The notes beneath the pieces were generated by a model. It searched no databases, was not told where the DNA came from, and was given only the letters and a program-made list of their open reading frames with translations. A DNA stretch of 13,961 nt from Rodentolepis nana. Lineage: Eukaryota > Platyhelminthes > Cestoda > Cyclophyllidea > Hymenolepididae. This document shows positions 1-7,979 of this stretch, one piece after another. Made by a program: the position numbers and the translations under genes. Where the stretch lies: NCBI GenBank assembly GCA_900617975.1, contig UZAE01014071.1, positions 1 through 13,961 of the forward strand, given 5' to 3'. How positions within the stretch are numbered: position 1 is the first letter of the stretch; each line of letters opens with the position of its first letter.

Positions 1-31
<31 letters not shown>
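1..31 (+). repeat. Poly(C) run at the window edge
   Basis: 31 consecutive C open the window. A homopolymer this long exactly at the edge suggests a contig end, where assembly or sequencing stopped. Its true length is unknown. Confidence 0.8.
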
Positions 32-778
32 ACCAAGCAAATTTATATGATTCTTTTTTTCAATTTTGAATCAGTTTAGATTTGTTTCGAGTTGGCTTTT
101 TAGTGGGAGAATCACATTTTTGCGTTTATACCTAGGCGTTCGTACTTTTTTTTATAAGCGTTGGCCTAACAACCGGGCGTAACGTCAGCTTTGGTGATAA
201 GATCTCAAAAGCCGTCAACACTTCGGGTGTGATTTGTCTAGTCCAACTTTCTACGTGAGCATGTGCAAGTGACGAAAAGTTGGGGACTTTTTAAGTGCTT
301 TCCATGTAGTAACCACCTCAACAATCTCCTCGTTGTTTTGAATACTAATTGAGCTCTTTAATGAATTTTGCCCTAAGACCAGTTAGGAGTTCGTTAGCTG
401 AGCCTTATCATTGCTCCGAGACTGTGTGATCTTCATGATGAACTACATTTTTCAAGTGGTCGACGTAATTTTCTTTATTATTTTCATTCATTCCCAAATG
501 TTCAGTTGTATTTTCGAATTGTTTCGAATTGTTGCTTTACTGCTCGTTCACTGCGTCATTTGTAAGAGGACACGGGTAATAAATTGAAAAAGTCATTGTT
601 ACTTCTTTATCTCAAAGCTTTCGTGAAATAGGGTATTCACATAGTTCAGCAACTGTAATCAATACCGATTTTTCTAGAATGAAAACTAACCCTCGTACGT
701 TTTGTTCATTTGAAAATGTGAAAAAAGTACCACCTTAGCAAGGGGTCTCTATTCCTCGGTAAATCACTCCCAAAGAGT
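32..778. other. Non-coding stretch
   Basis: No open frame, RNA gene or clear regulatory cluster is seen. There is a short tandem TTTCGAATTG-type duplication near 513-531. Confidence 0.6.
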
Positions 779-1094
779 ATTATTATTATTATATCAAATG
801 GCTGGCGTTTTGATGGTTATCATAAGCCCTTTAGTTGACTTCAGGCTCAACATCAAAGTCACAAAAAGTCGAGAGAGGGACAGAAAAATGATTCCCAAAT
901 GTAAAAGGAGACGGGCAGACACAAGGGCAGAAAAAAGGTAAGATGAGCACAATGGAAGTGGTGGAATGTGACATACAGTGGGGTCATGGTAGTTTGAAGT
1001 GAGATGTCAACTGCCGATTAATAGACTTTTTTGCGTAGGAGTATACGTTGCCCAGGATGTACCACGTGGAGGCAAATCTATCACATACCCCACT
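779..1094 (-). repeat. SINE-like repeat, copy 1
   Basis: In element orientation (minus strand) the copy runs from GGGGTATGTGATAG near 1094, through CACGTGGTACATCCTGGGCAAC and the block with GTCAACTAAAGGGCT, to CATTTGATATAA. It then ends in a (TAA)n tail (TATTATT on the plus strand, about 778-792). The body matches copies 2-5 along its length, with scattered substitutions and small gaps. No long open frame is shared by the copies, as expected of a non-autonomous retroposon. Confidence 0.75.
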
Positions 1095-2366
1095 CTCTAA
1101 AAGTAGAAAAGCAGTCAATTGGGATATTCCTGTCTTGTCACCAGAATTTTCACGTAATTTCAAGATATTTTAAAACTGTTTGACTGAAGATTAGGCTTGA
1201 ATCCAAAATGGTAACAATTGTGCAAGGGCTTATCTTTAGAAGCCAATTCAATTAAAAATTTGTTTTCTTGATGCACAAGTTTACATCCAAACGGATCAAG
1301 TTTAAAATCGATATTTTTTAATCTCATAGAATTGGATGATCTAACTAATAGGGACACAAATTGCTTTTTACTTCATTTTCCAAAATAAATTTTACCTTAA
1401 AACGACTTTATTGCATGTGCTCTATTTGTGAGTTATCGCAATGTTCCAGCGCTTGGGTCAACTCGAGGCAAATAGCATAATTATTGAGATCATAAATCGA
1501 GTGAGTTCACTGTCCACGAGCTGCCTCTTATCTCAAACCTCGGTGACCTCACCTCATATCGGGTCCGAGAATGGCCCTTTTATTACCTCCCCCCCTCCCA
1601 GCTGGGGTGTGTGTGTGTTATGTTCCAAGTGGGAGTGTATTTTGCCCAAAAGTTGGGAATTCATGGAGATCAAATCCATAATGTACGCTAAGTTTATTTA
1701 AATGAACTCAGATGATAAAACACGAAATATGCGCCTCAATAAAAAGGAGCTCTATGAAAAGTAAAATAACAAACATTTGAAAAGAGAAACAGCACAATTG
1801 AATTCCTTATCATCAATGACTTAGGTATTATCAGAATGCATGTAATGAGATCCATAATCTATGCAGTTGGTTAAATTGAAAATTTCGAATCAAATAATGG
1901 ACTCACTCAAAGGGTCAACTACTTTGGATACTTCATATAGTGAGGATTTGGTAATTAGGAGATCAAACTCCCTAATCCGGTAATTTTTAAATAGTCCAAG
2001 TTGAGATTGGCTCTGTTTTTTAACTTAAGGTGATTACAGCTACTCAGTTACGTGGACACGTGAATGGGAGCACTAGGAGTTATTGAACAATCATCATTCT
2101 CTTGACCTTTCATTGTCCGAATCATTGAATACGCATCTAACGCAAGAAGAATATTGGATTGTGGTGTCACAAGCACCTTTGAATTTACAGATCTATTTGT
2201 TGGTGTAAGCTGCAAACTTACAAAAATTCACTCAGTACATAGGAAAAAAAGGCCTAGAATTAAACACTGAAAAATAGAAATTGAAGCTTCTGAATGTATA
2301 ACCGAGGTTAAAGGCGTGCAACCTAATTCTAAGTGTTGCATTCCATAACACTTTTCAATATTATTA
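1095..2366. other. Non-coding stretch between repeat copies 1 and 2
   Basis: Two short open frames (1160-1357 minus, 1441-1701 plus) have no recognisable protein features and biased low-information composition, so they are treated as chance. A small GT run is at about 1606-1618. Nothing else is supported. Confidence 0.55.
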
Positions 2367-2690
2367 CCTGGGGTGTGCGAGAGACTTACATCCACGTGGT
2401 GCATCCCGGGTGACGAATACTCATACGGCAAAAAGTCTATAAACCGGCATATAAATTTTGACTTCAAAGTACCATGAACCCCATTGTATGTCATATTCCA
2501 CCACTTTCACAATACTCACCTTACCTTATTCTCTATCCCTGTGTCCCTCAGTCTCTTTTGCCTCTGTGAATCAGTCTTCTGGTCCCCCTCTCTACTTGTT
2601 GTGACTTTGATGTTCCTTCCCACTGTGAGGTCCGAAGTCAACTGAATGGCTAATGATAACTATCATAAAGTCCGCCATTTGATATAAATA
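2367..2690 (+). repeat. SINE-like repeat, copy 2
   Basis: On the plus strand it runs from CCTGGGGTGTGCGAGAGA to CCATTTGATATAAATA. It shares with the others CACGTGGTGCATCC, ACTCATACGGCAAAAAGTCTAT, GTATGTCATATTCCACCACTT and GCTAATGATAACTATCA. It has small insertions and deletions of its own, for instance in the part near 2450. Its tail is only a short ATAAATATTGATAT. It lies about 800 bases upstream of the NeuroD-like ATG in the same orientation. Confidence 0.75.
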
Positions 2691-3316
2691 TTGATATCTG
2701 CCTCAGCTTGACCTCCTACACTAATTTGCTTTCTCACAGTGCAAATATTTTTCTTCACTTCGTATATGGCGTATATGTATTGTTTTTGGCTCCATCTCCA
2801 ATACCCTTCTAAGCAACTCTTATCTTAACTTTCTATCTTTAAACCAGGGTTTCCAAGACGTTTTCACTTAATGTGATAGGCAAACATTCTTAGACTATGG
2901 TTCCTATGGATAAAGCACTAGGGATACAACTCATTACCACTTTAACTATTTAGAAGGAAAACAAGTTAAGATATTTTGGGATATTTAATTGATAGTTGTA
3001 CTCCTTGTTTGATGAAATTTCCAGATATAGAACAATATGATGAATTAAAAGCAACAAATCCTACTGATTGGTGTGATCACGAAGTAGATACCAAAAATTC
3101 TCTTCTCTTGATAATTACATGATTTGAATATTCTATCGATCGTAATGTAAAATAATCATTTACAGCCCAATTTTGGAAATGAAGGTTTTGAGAATACTAA
3201 TAATCACAAATGAATGCCTGTCTTCATGGTCTTATTTATTTGAAAATTGGCAAAGGATATAGCTTTTGGTGATAACAACTCAAAATATGACGTTTCATTC
3301 ACTTGCATTCAGCTCA
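2691..3316. other. Upstream flank of the NeuroD-like gene
   Basis: AT-rich, with no open frame. It may contain distal promoter or enhancer sequence, but I see no dense motif cluster here apart from the CCAATC group that follows it. One CCAAT on the minus strand lies at about 3065-3069. Confidence 0.5.
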
Positions 3317-3403
3317 CCAATCAAAACCTAGCGCTATAATGCACCAATCCCGCTGCAGATACAATGAACCAATCACACAATCCGCATTTTGGACCTACCA
3401 ATC
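3317..3403 (+). promoter_or_regulatory. Cluster of four CCAATC motifs upstream of the NeuroD-like gene
   Basis: CCAATC occurs at 3317-3322, 3344-3349, 3369-3374 and 3398-3403. All are on the plus strand, with start-to-start spacings of 27, 25 and 29 bases. CCAAT is the binding core of NF-Y, and several sites about 30 bases apart are typical of NF-Y-driven promoters. The cluster ends about 100 bases before the ATG at 3501, so it is a plausible proximal promoter. There is no convincing TATA box. TATAATG-like sequences lie at 3335-3341 and 3440-3446. Function is inferred from motif and position. Confidence 0.5.
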
Positions 3404-3459
3404 AGTAGTGTTTGCGATTTTATGAGCGTGTCTCGAACATTATAATGATCTCCCATAGA

Positions 3460-3476
3460 AAATTTGAGCATAGTAA
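3460..3476 (+). promoter_or_regulatory. AAATTTGAGCATAGTAA element just before the start codon
   Basis: This 17-base sequence lies 25 bases before the ATG and 57 bases after the CCAATC cluster. A near-identical sequence recurs at 10504-10521, also just downstream of CCAATC motifs. It could be part of a core promoter or 5' leader. I do not recognise it as a known named element. Confidence 0.25.
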
Positions 3477-3500
3477 CGCAATAAGTGATTGGGAAGGAAG

Positions 3501-3798
3501 ATGACAAACAACAGCAACAATACTTCATCAACCCTCTCTGATTACGGGAGTTTCAACCCTACTGTCCCTTTTCATACTCCAAATTTATTTGAGTCAAATA
3601 CCATCACCACAGCAGCAATGCTTCAACATCATCACCATCAACAAATTATCTTCCAACAGCAACAACTTCACCAACAATCATCATCCGAATCCATGAGTTC
3701 TCCTACCTTTTACCATCTCCAGCCGCAGCAAATGCAAAGTTCTCTTGGTCATCAGTCAGCTTTTACTTCTCTTAATACTCCAAGCGATTCCCTTAACT
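3501..3798 (+). other. Coding exon 1 of the NeuroD-like gene
   Basis: It runs from ATG 3501 to a T at 3798, directly before a perfect GTAAGT donor (3799-3804). It encodes 99 residues plus the first base of codon 100 (phase 1). Reading through the donor hits TAA within two codons, as expected for an intron. The exon carries only the low-complexity Asn/Ser/Gln/His N-terminal segment and no DNA-binding domain, so isoforms starting downstream would keep the bHLH. The encoded segment is poorly conserved by nature, so its assignment rests on the frame and splice agreement with exon 2. Confidence 0.85.
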
Positions 3799-5766
3799 GT
3801 AAGTAAATTGATTTTCTTCTTCAACCTGTTCCTAAGTAATTCATAAGGCCGTTTGTTGAATCGTTTGATTTTTTGTTCTGAAGGTCGAACTTGTTGCCTA
3901 ATTTCGCAATTGAAACAAGTTTGTTTATGGGCGGTCATGTGATCATGACTTTTTCGACTGATTAATTTACTCTGATTTCCACAAATTACCAATCTGTTTG
4001 GAATGTGAAAAGGAAAATCAAATTACCTCAATTGATTTGTCAACTCTTTTTATACAACATTTTCTTGGTGTATGTTCAAGTTCTTAGGATGAAATAGTTT
4101 GATTTGGCACCTTGATTACTCAATCTCCGGTGTTTATCAGTGGGTGGTTTTTAATTGCCGTGGTCGACTTTGAAGAGAGCAAATTTTCACTAACAAATTG
4201 GGGATTAATTCTACATAGTCTAACATAAGTTAAGTAAAATACCATTTTCATAGCATGCTGACTTAACGCCATGACAAGGGAGATACTAATTTTTTAATCT
4301 TATTTATAATTGAGGGGTAGCCGGTGCAAATAGATGTTGAATTGAGATTTCAATCAGTGTATTAAAAGTAGTATTCCAGGTGTGCAATTCCACTTAATCA
4401 TGCACGATTCCGCTCATCCCACCCCCATCGCCCCCCCCTTCCACCCATTGACCAGGTGTGATTTTGAAAAAATAAATAACTAAATCCCATATTCCCACTT
4501 CCATTTAATTAGAAGTCGTAAGTGGTTGTGATTAAGTAGCACACGTGGATCTTATTCTTTCCTAAGAGGTAACAAACTTTTAAACCAATCTAACGACCAT
4601 CGCACTATTTTAGATCATTGCCTAGTTGTCTATTAATAAATCCAAACTTGAGAATAATGCAACAATCATTACGAGTAATGATTACCACATCACATTCAAC
4701 CGATTCGAAAACTCTCTCTCTTTAAGTACTCGATTTTTCAAATGGTTAGGACCTTTAAAACCTGATTTTGTGGAACTGTGAGGGAGAAGAACTGCAAATG
4801 AGACAAGTGAGAATGATTTGCGTGAAATTTTTACGGGTGGTGGTTGGAACGGAGAACAGCAGACGTTTAGTACCATCTGTCGGTGAATGCGCCCCCCCCC
4901 CTTCTAACTCAACCATGATGCTGTGAGTTTGAGCTGACAGATGTTCTCTCCCCTCCCCTCCCCCCCCCCCTCCCCACTCTTCCCATTTACCAAGGTAAAA
5001 CGAACGGGGTGGGGGGATGAGGGGGAAATGGCAAACTCAAAACTTTCTCCCTAAGGAAAATCTCCCACAATGTGAACGTGAGAGCATTCTTGAGTCCTTT
5101 AAATAATGACATAATACTGTTACCTGTTGTTTTCCAGATTTCGAGGATCAAGGTGTGACAGAGGCCTTAATGAATGACCAACGAGTTGGAAGAAAGAAAC
5201 GCAGGGGACCTAAAAAGAAGCCTCTGACTAAAGAAAGGGAAGAACGAATGCGCAACCGACGGGCTCGAGCAAATGACCGTGAGAGGAACCGTATGCATGG
5301 ATTGAATCGAGCGCTTGAAGCTCTACGTCAACGCATGCCTGTTTTCGCTGCGAATCAGCGTTTAAGTAAGATTGAGACATTGCGATTGGCCAAAAATTAC
5401 ATTAGGGCATTGACAGACATTGTACAGAGTGATAATGGGGGCTGTGAATCGCAACCGGATTCCCTAAAAATGGCCCTTACCTTAACTGAGGGATTATCTC
5501 AGAATACGACAAATTTAGTTGCTGGAGCGCTGAAAGTTAGCCCCAGGGTTCTTCTACAAATGCAACAGAAGAGAACTGCCAGTTATGGTACGAGTGGCGT
5601 TAGTATCTGCGATGACAGTTCCAGTAGTAGTTTAACTCAGCAAGACAGCAGCACCGCAGTAGGAGAATCGGAGTACTACGCCTCAAATCAATCCTTCTTT
5701 CCCCCAGAAGGGAATGTATGCATCCCGTATGATATTCCCTTTCCTCATGGCTTTCTGCCTAAATGA
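3501..5766 (+). CDS. neuroD-like: NeuroD-family bHLH transcription factor, two coding exons (3501-3798, 5138-5766)
   Basis: A nuclear DNA-binding regulator of neuronal differentiation that, by family knowledge, binds E-boxes as a heterodimer with an E-protein. Joining the exons gives 927 bases, 308 residues. Residues 1-99 are low-complexity and rich in Asn, Ser, Gln and His, with a His/Gln run at 42-59. A basic nuclear-localisation stretch lies at 118-128 ([11 protein letters not shown], like the KRRGPKKKK of NeuroD). The bHLH spans about 139-195: basic region [16 protein letters not shown], helix 1, loop MPVFAANQR, helix 2 from [14 protein letters not shown]. Residues 218-236 ([12 protein letters not shown] then ALKVSPR) match the NeuroD-specific region after the bHLH (GLSQPTTNLVAG in vertebrates), which favours NeuroD over neurogenin or Atonal. 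A Ser-rich stretch follows at 258-264. The ATG at 3501 is chosen because TGA at 3486-3488 closes the frame upstream. Odd: Arg189 replaces the usual Trp of NYIWAL. An upstream non-coding or coding exon, or a trans-spliced leader, cannot be excluded. Confidence 0.95.
4874..4943. promoter_or_regulatory. Inverted pair of NeuroD-type E-boxes in the intron
   Basis: CATCTG at 4874-4879, in the context ACCATCTGTC, matches the preferred NeuroD/neurogenin site RCCATCTGTY. CAGATG at 4938-4943, in the context GACAGATGTT, is the same site in the other orientation. The eight bases CATCTGTC and GACAGATG are perfect reverse complements. They flank a 10-base C run (4892-4901) and sit about 200 bases before exon 2. 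Autoregulation by the encoded protein is an inference. Confidence 0.35.
4946..5025. other. C-rich tract followed by G-rich tract in the intron
   Basis: 4946-4985 is almost pure C and T, with an 11-base C run at 4960-4970. 5006-5025 is almost pure G with a few A and T. The two are about 20 bases apart and complementary in composition, so the intron RNA could fold them together, and each strand of the DNA could form four-stranded structures. It is about 110 bases from the splice acceptor. Confidence 0.5.
5138..5766 (+). other. Coding exon 2 of the NeuroD-like gene (nuclear localisation, bHLH, C-terminus)
   Basis: It begins after the AG at 5136-5137, completes codon 100 and runs to TGA at 5764-5766. 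It encodes the whole conserved part of the protein: the basic nuclear-localisation stretch, the bHLH, the [12 protein letters not shown] region and a Ser- and aromatic-rich tail ending in PHGFLPK. The frame is open back to the acceptor, with no ATG until well inside, so translation must come from exon 1 or another upstream exon. Confidence 0.95.
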
Positions 5767-6199
5767 ATTCCTTAACTCAGCCCCCCTCCCCCCCCCTTCC
5801 TCCCAATCCCCAACCCACAATCCAGCATTCTTCGATTTGATGACAGTCTACGGAGAAGGTCTTATATAATCAGATTGATTTTTTCCTCCTATTAACCCCA
5901 ATACCCAGTGGTTTGGACTTTTATTTTTGTAAATATATTTACTTAATGGGTGGCATTGTTCTTGATAGTTGGAGAGAAAATGCATAACGGTCCCTCTGGT
6001 GGGGTAACGGTTGAGGTGATTCAAATGAAATAGCTCCGTTGGTGTAGATTTTCAACAATTAGTGCTTACGTTTACATTTCACCTCCTTTGTCATGTTGAA
6101 ATACCTACGCACTTAAATATGTAAAGATGACCTAAAAAGGAGTATTTAGGAAGTGGAACAGAGAGTCAAGGGAACAAGGGAGAGCTGATCTTCAGATTT
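5767..6199 (+). other. Presumed 3' UTR and flank of the NeuroD-like gene
   Basis: Directly after the stop is a C-rich tract at 5781-5820, including runs of 6 and 9 C. No AATAAA is found until 7299-7304. The nearest variant is AATATA at 5932-5937, followed by G- and T-rich sequence, which is a possible but weak cleavage signal. If that site is not used, the transcript would run into repeat copy 3 starting at about 6200. No coding sequence is seen here. Confidence 0.4.
5932..5937 (+). terminator. Possible variant poly(A) signal AATATA
   Basis: AATATA is a known weak variant of AATAAA. It lies 166 bases after the stop codon, and GT-rich sequence follows at about 5948-5972, as expected downstream of a cleavage site. 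The AT-rich context makes a chance match likely. Confidence 0.25.
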
Positions 6200-6507
6200 A
6201 TAGGGATGTGCGATAGATTTTTCTCTACCTGGTGCACCCTGGGCAACGTTTACTCATACGGCAAAAAGTCTATTAACCGACAGCTGACTTCAAACTACCA
6301 TCACCCCACTGTATGTCATATCCGACTACTTCCACAGTACTCACCTCACCTTATTCTACTTTTTTCTACCTTCGTCTTTGAAACACTCTTCTGTTCCCCC
6401 CCCCTTCTCGACTTCTTTTACTTTGGTGTTCCTTGTCCTTTGTGGAGCCTGAAGTCAACGAAAGGGCTATTGATAACTTTCAAAAACGCCAGCCATTTGA
6501 TATAAAT
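6200..6507 (+). repeat. SINE-like repeat, copy 3
   Basis: On the plus strand it runs from GGGATGTGCGATAGA to GCCATTTGATATAAAT. It contains GGTGCACCCTGGGCAACG, TACTCATACGGCAAAAAGTC, TGTATGTCATATCCGAC and an 8-9 base C run near 6398. It begins about 430 bases after the NeuroD-like stop codon in the same orientation, so it may be included in the 3' UTR if cleavage is late. Any open frame across it is a by-product of the repeat. Confidence 0.75.
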
Positions 6508-7596
6508 CTTCATCTCTTTTATGAAGTCTCTCCTTCCTATGGAAGGTAGGCTTTTCTAAAATTGCGGAGCTGTCTTCTTTTCAAATATTTGTTGTGGCAT
6601 TAATCCTCTTGATAATGAAAACCACCTGTTGGTAGAATACCCTTGCCGTCACGACGAACGATTTGTCGGTGCCAAGAATCCATGACACCGCGGTAGCACA
6701 GCTGTGATTGTTGTACAATAATACAAGAAATAGCCCCCTCCCCTCGTCATACTTGGTCAGCGTTTATTTAATTACGCCATTTTCCACTCCCTCGAAATCC
6801 AGCACATGGGGCCCAAAAAATCTTGCCTTGAGACTCTATTCGTTTAATTAGTAAACACGAATCTGATTCGATACCAGTTTGTCGTTTTGTTAACGAAGGA
6901 AACGCGTCTTCGTGATGCGTTTGAAAGCCTATCAAAAGGGTTTATCTGATTGTTTAGTGAAGTCCATTCCACCACCATACAAAGTATGTTACTATATGCT
7001 ACTAATATGCTTCAGTAGCATACATTCTGTCAGACAATCCGTTCAATGTATAGCTGAAGCAAGCCAACAATCACCATTTCAGTCCCACAAATTTAGCAGG
7101 TGGTAGAGCAAGCAGGTTCAGCCAGCTGATTCTGTTGATTCAAGTGGAAAATTGGAAACTATGCGGCTAATTCGATTCAGTGATTTCCAATTATCCTCTT
7201 ATAATCTTTCCATTCAAACAGGTGAACAACGGCTTCGTTGTTAGGCAAAGTCACTTTAAGCTCAAGCAGTGGTCTTCCGTGTTAGTCATCTTGGTTTAAT
7301 AAAATTTCTCATGTCTGTTTTGCAAAAAAATAGTCACCGTTTCCCTACAGAAACGTTAACTAATTGTGTAAACTTGGGTGTATTTGCTACTCTTTGTCTT
7401 TCGGAGATAGATTAATAATTGATTTCTAAAAATTAAAAGTCAAATTGAGCAAAAATAATGAATTTAATGTACACCCATGACCACTTAGTTACTTGAGGTG
7501 ATCTTTAAAAGAAACGCAAGTGGATTTCCACGAAGGAAAGTTTGTATTTACTTTCATTTTAAAGTCTTCTGTTGTCTTCTTAAAGATTCGGATGGT

Positions 7597-7598
<2 letters not shown>
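6508..7598. other. Non-coding stretch between repeat copies 3 and 4
   Basis: No coding sequence is supported. AATAAA occurs at 7299-7304, which could serve a very long 3' UTR (about 1.5 kb after the stop codon) but is more likely a chance match. Confidence 0.5.

Positions 7599-7627
<29 letters not shown>
7599..7627. repeat. (TA)n microsatellite, tail of repeat copy 4
   Basis: About 14 uninterrupted TA units lie directly against the 3' end of the repeat body. It probably grew from the A/T tail of the inserted element. Confidence 0.8.
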
Positions 7628-7629
<2 letters not shown>

Positions 7630-7948
7630 CAAATGACAGGCGTTTTGATAGTTATCATTAGCCCTTTAGTTAACTTCGGGCTTCACAGGAGGAAGGAACA
7701 TCAGGGGTAACAGAAAGTCGAGAGGTGTGGCACAGAAGAGTGATTCACAGATGTAATAGAGACAGACACAAAGGTAGAGAAAAGGTGAGATGAGTACTGT
7801 GAAAGTTGTGGAATATGGCATACACTGGGGTCATGGTAGTTTGAAGTCAGAAGTCAATTGCCGATTATTAGATTTTTTTGCCGTATGGGTATGCGTTGCC
7901 CAGGGTGTACCACGTGGAGGTAGGTCTATCACACACCCCAGGCTCAGC

Positions 7949-7963
7949 CGGGATTTGAACTCG
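7949..7963 (-). promoter_or_regulatory. tRNA-like RNA polymerase III B box in repeat copy 4
   Basis: The minus strand reads CCGAGTTCAAATCCCGG. A seven-base loop TTCAAAT is flanked by CCGAG and CCCGG, which pair at four of five positions, as in a tRNA T-arm. None of the other copies extends far enough to show it. There is no full tRNA fold around it, so it is not a tRNA gene. Confidence 0.45.
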
Positions 7964-7979
7964 GGTGGAGGTATATATT

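Larger units (their letters stand above)
3799..5137 (+). other. Phase 1 intron of the NeuroD-like gene
   Basis: This 1339-base intron starts GTAAGT and ends in the pyrimidine-rich CCTGTTGTTTTCCAG at 5123-5137. Splicing joins T (3798) to AT (5138-5139) as a Tyr codon, and the frame then enters the basic region and bHLH. No open frame in it looks coding. It holds C runs at 4431-4438, 4892-4901 and 4960-4970, a G-rich block at 5006-5025 and two inverted NeuroD-type E-boxes, described separately. Its position just before the DNA-binding domain separates the variable N-terminus from the conserved part. Confidence 0.88.
7599..7975 (-). repeat. SINE-like repeat, copy 4, longest copy, with tRNA-like B box and (TA)n tail
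   Basis: This copy reaches furthest at the element's 5' side. In element orientation it starts TCCACCCGAGTTCAAATCC (7970 downward), which resembles a tRNA T-arm and RNA polymerase III B box (consensus GGTTCGANTCC). It then reads CGGCTGAGCCTGGGGTGTG and continues through the shared body to CATTTGAAATATATA. The tail is (TA)n, about 14 units, at 7599-7627. GGTATATAT occurs on both flanks (7597-7605 and 7970-7978), which could be a target-site duplication but is blurred by the TA tail. No box A is evident, so the copy may be 5' truncated. Confidence 0.75.

Noticed and set aside
1441..1701. 86-codon plus-strand open frame
   Set aside because: It has no domain or splice context and includes translated C-rich and GT-repeat sequence.
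2228..2494. 88-codon minus-strand open frame
   Set aside because: Its first half is the antisense of repeat copy 2 and the rest is unrelated flank. It has no recognisable domain.
3756..3992. Minus-strand open frame overlapping exon 1 and the intron
   Set aside because: It overlaps the end of the NeuroD-like exon 1 and its donor site and has no recognisable motif, so it is a shadow.
6206..6505. 99-codon plus-strand open frame after the NeuroD-like gene
   Set aside because: It coincides almost exactly with repeat copy 3, and the other copies do not keep the frame open.
7940..7975. A tRNA gene
   Set aside because: Only a T-arm-like B box is present. There is no acceptor stem, D-arm or anticodon arm in the expected positions.
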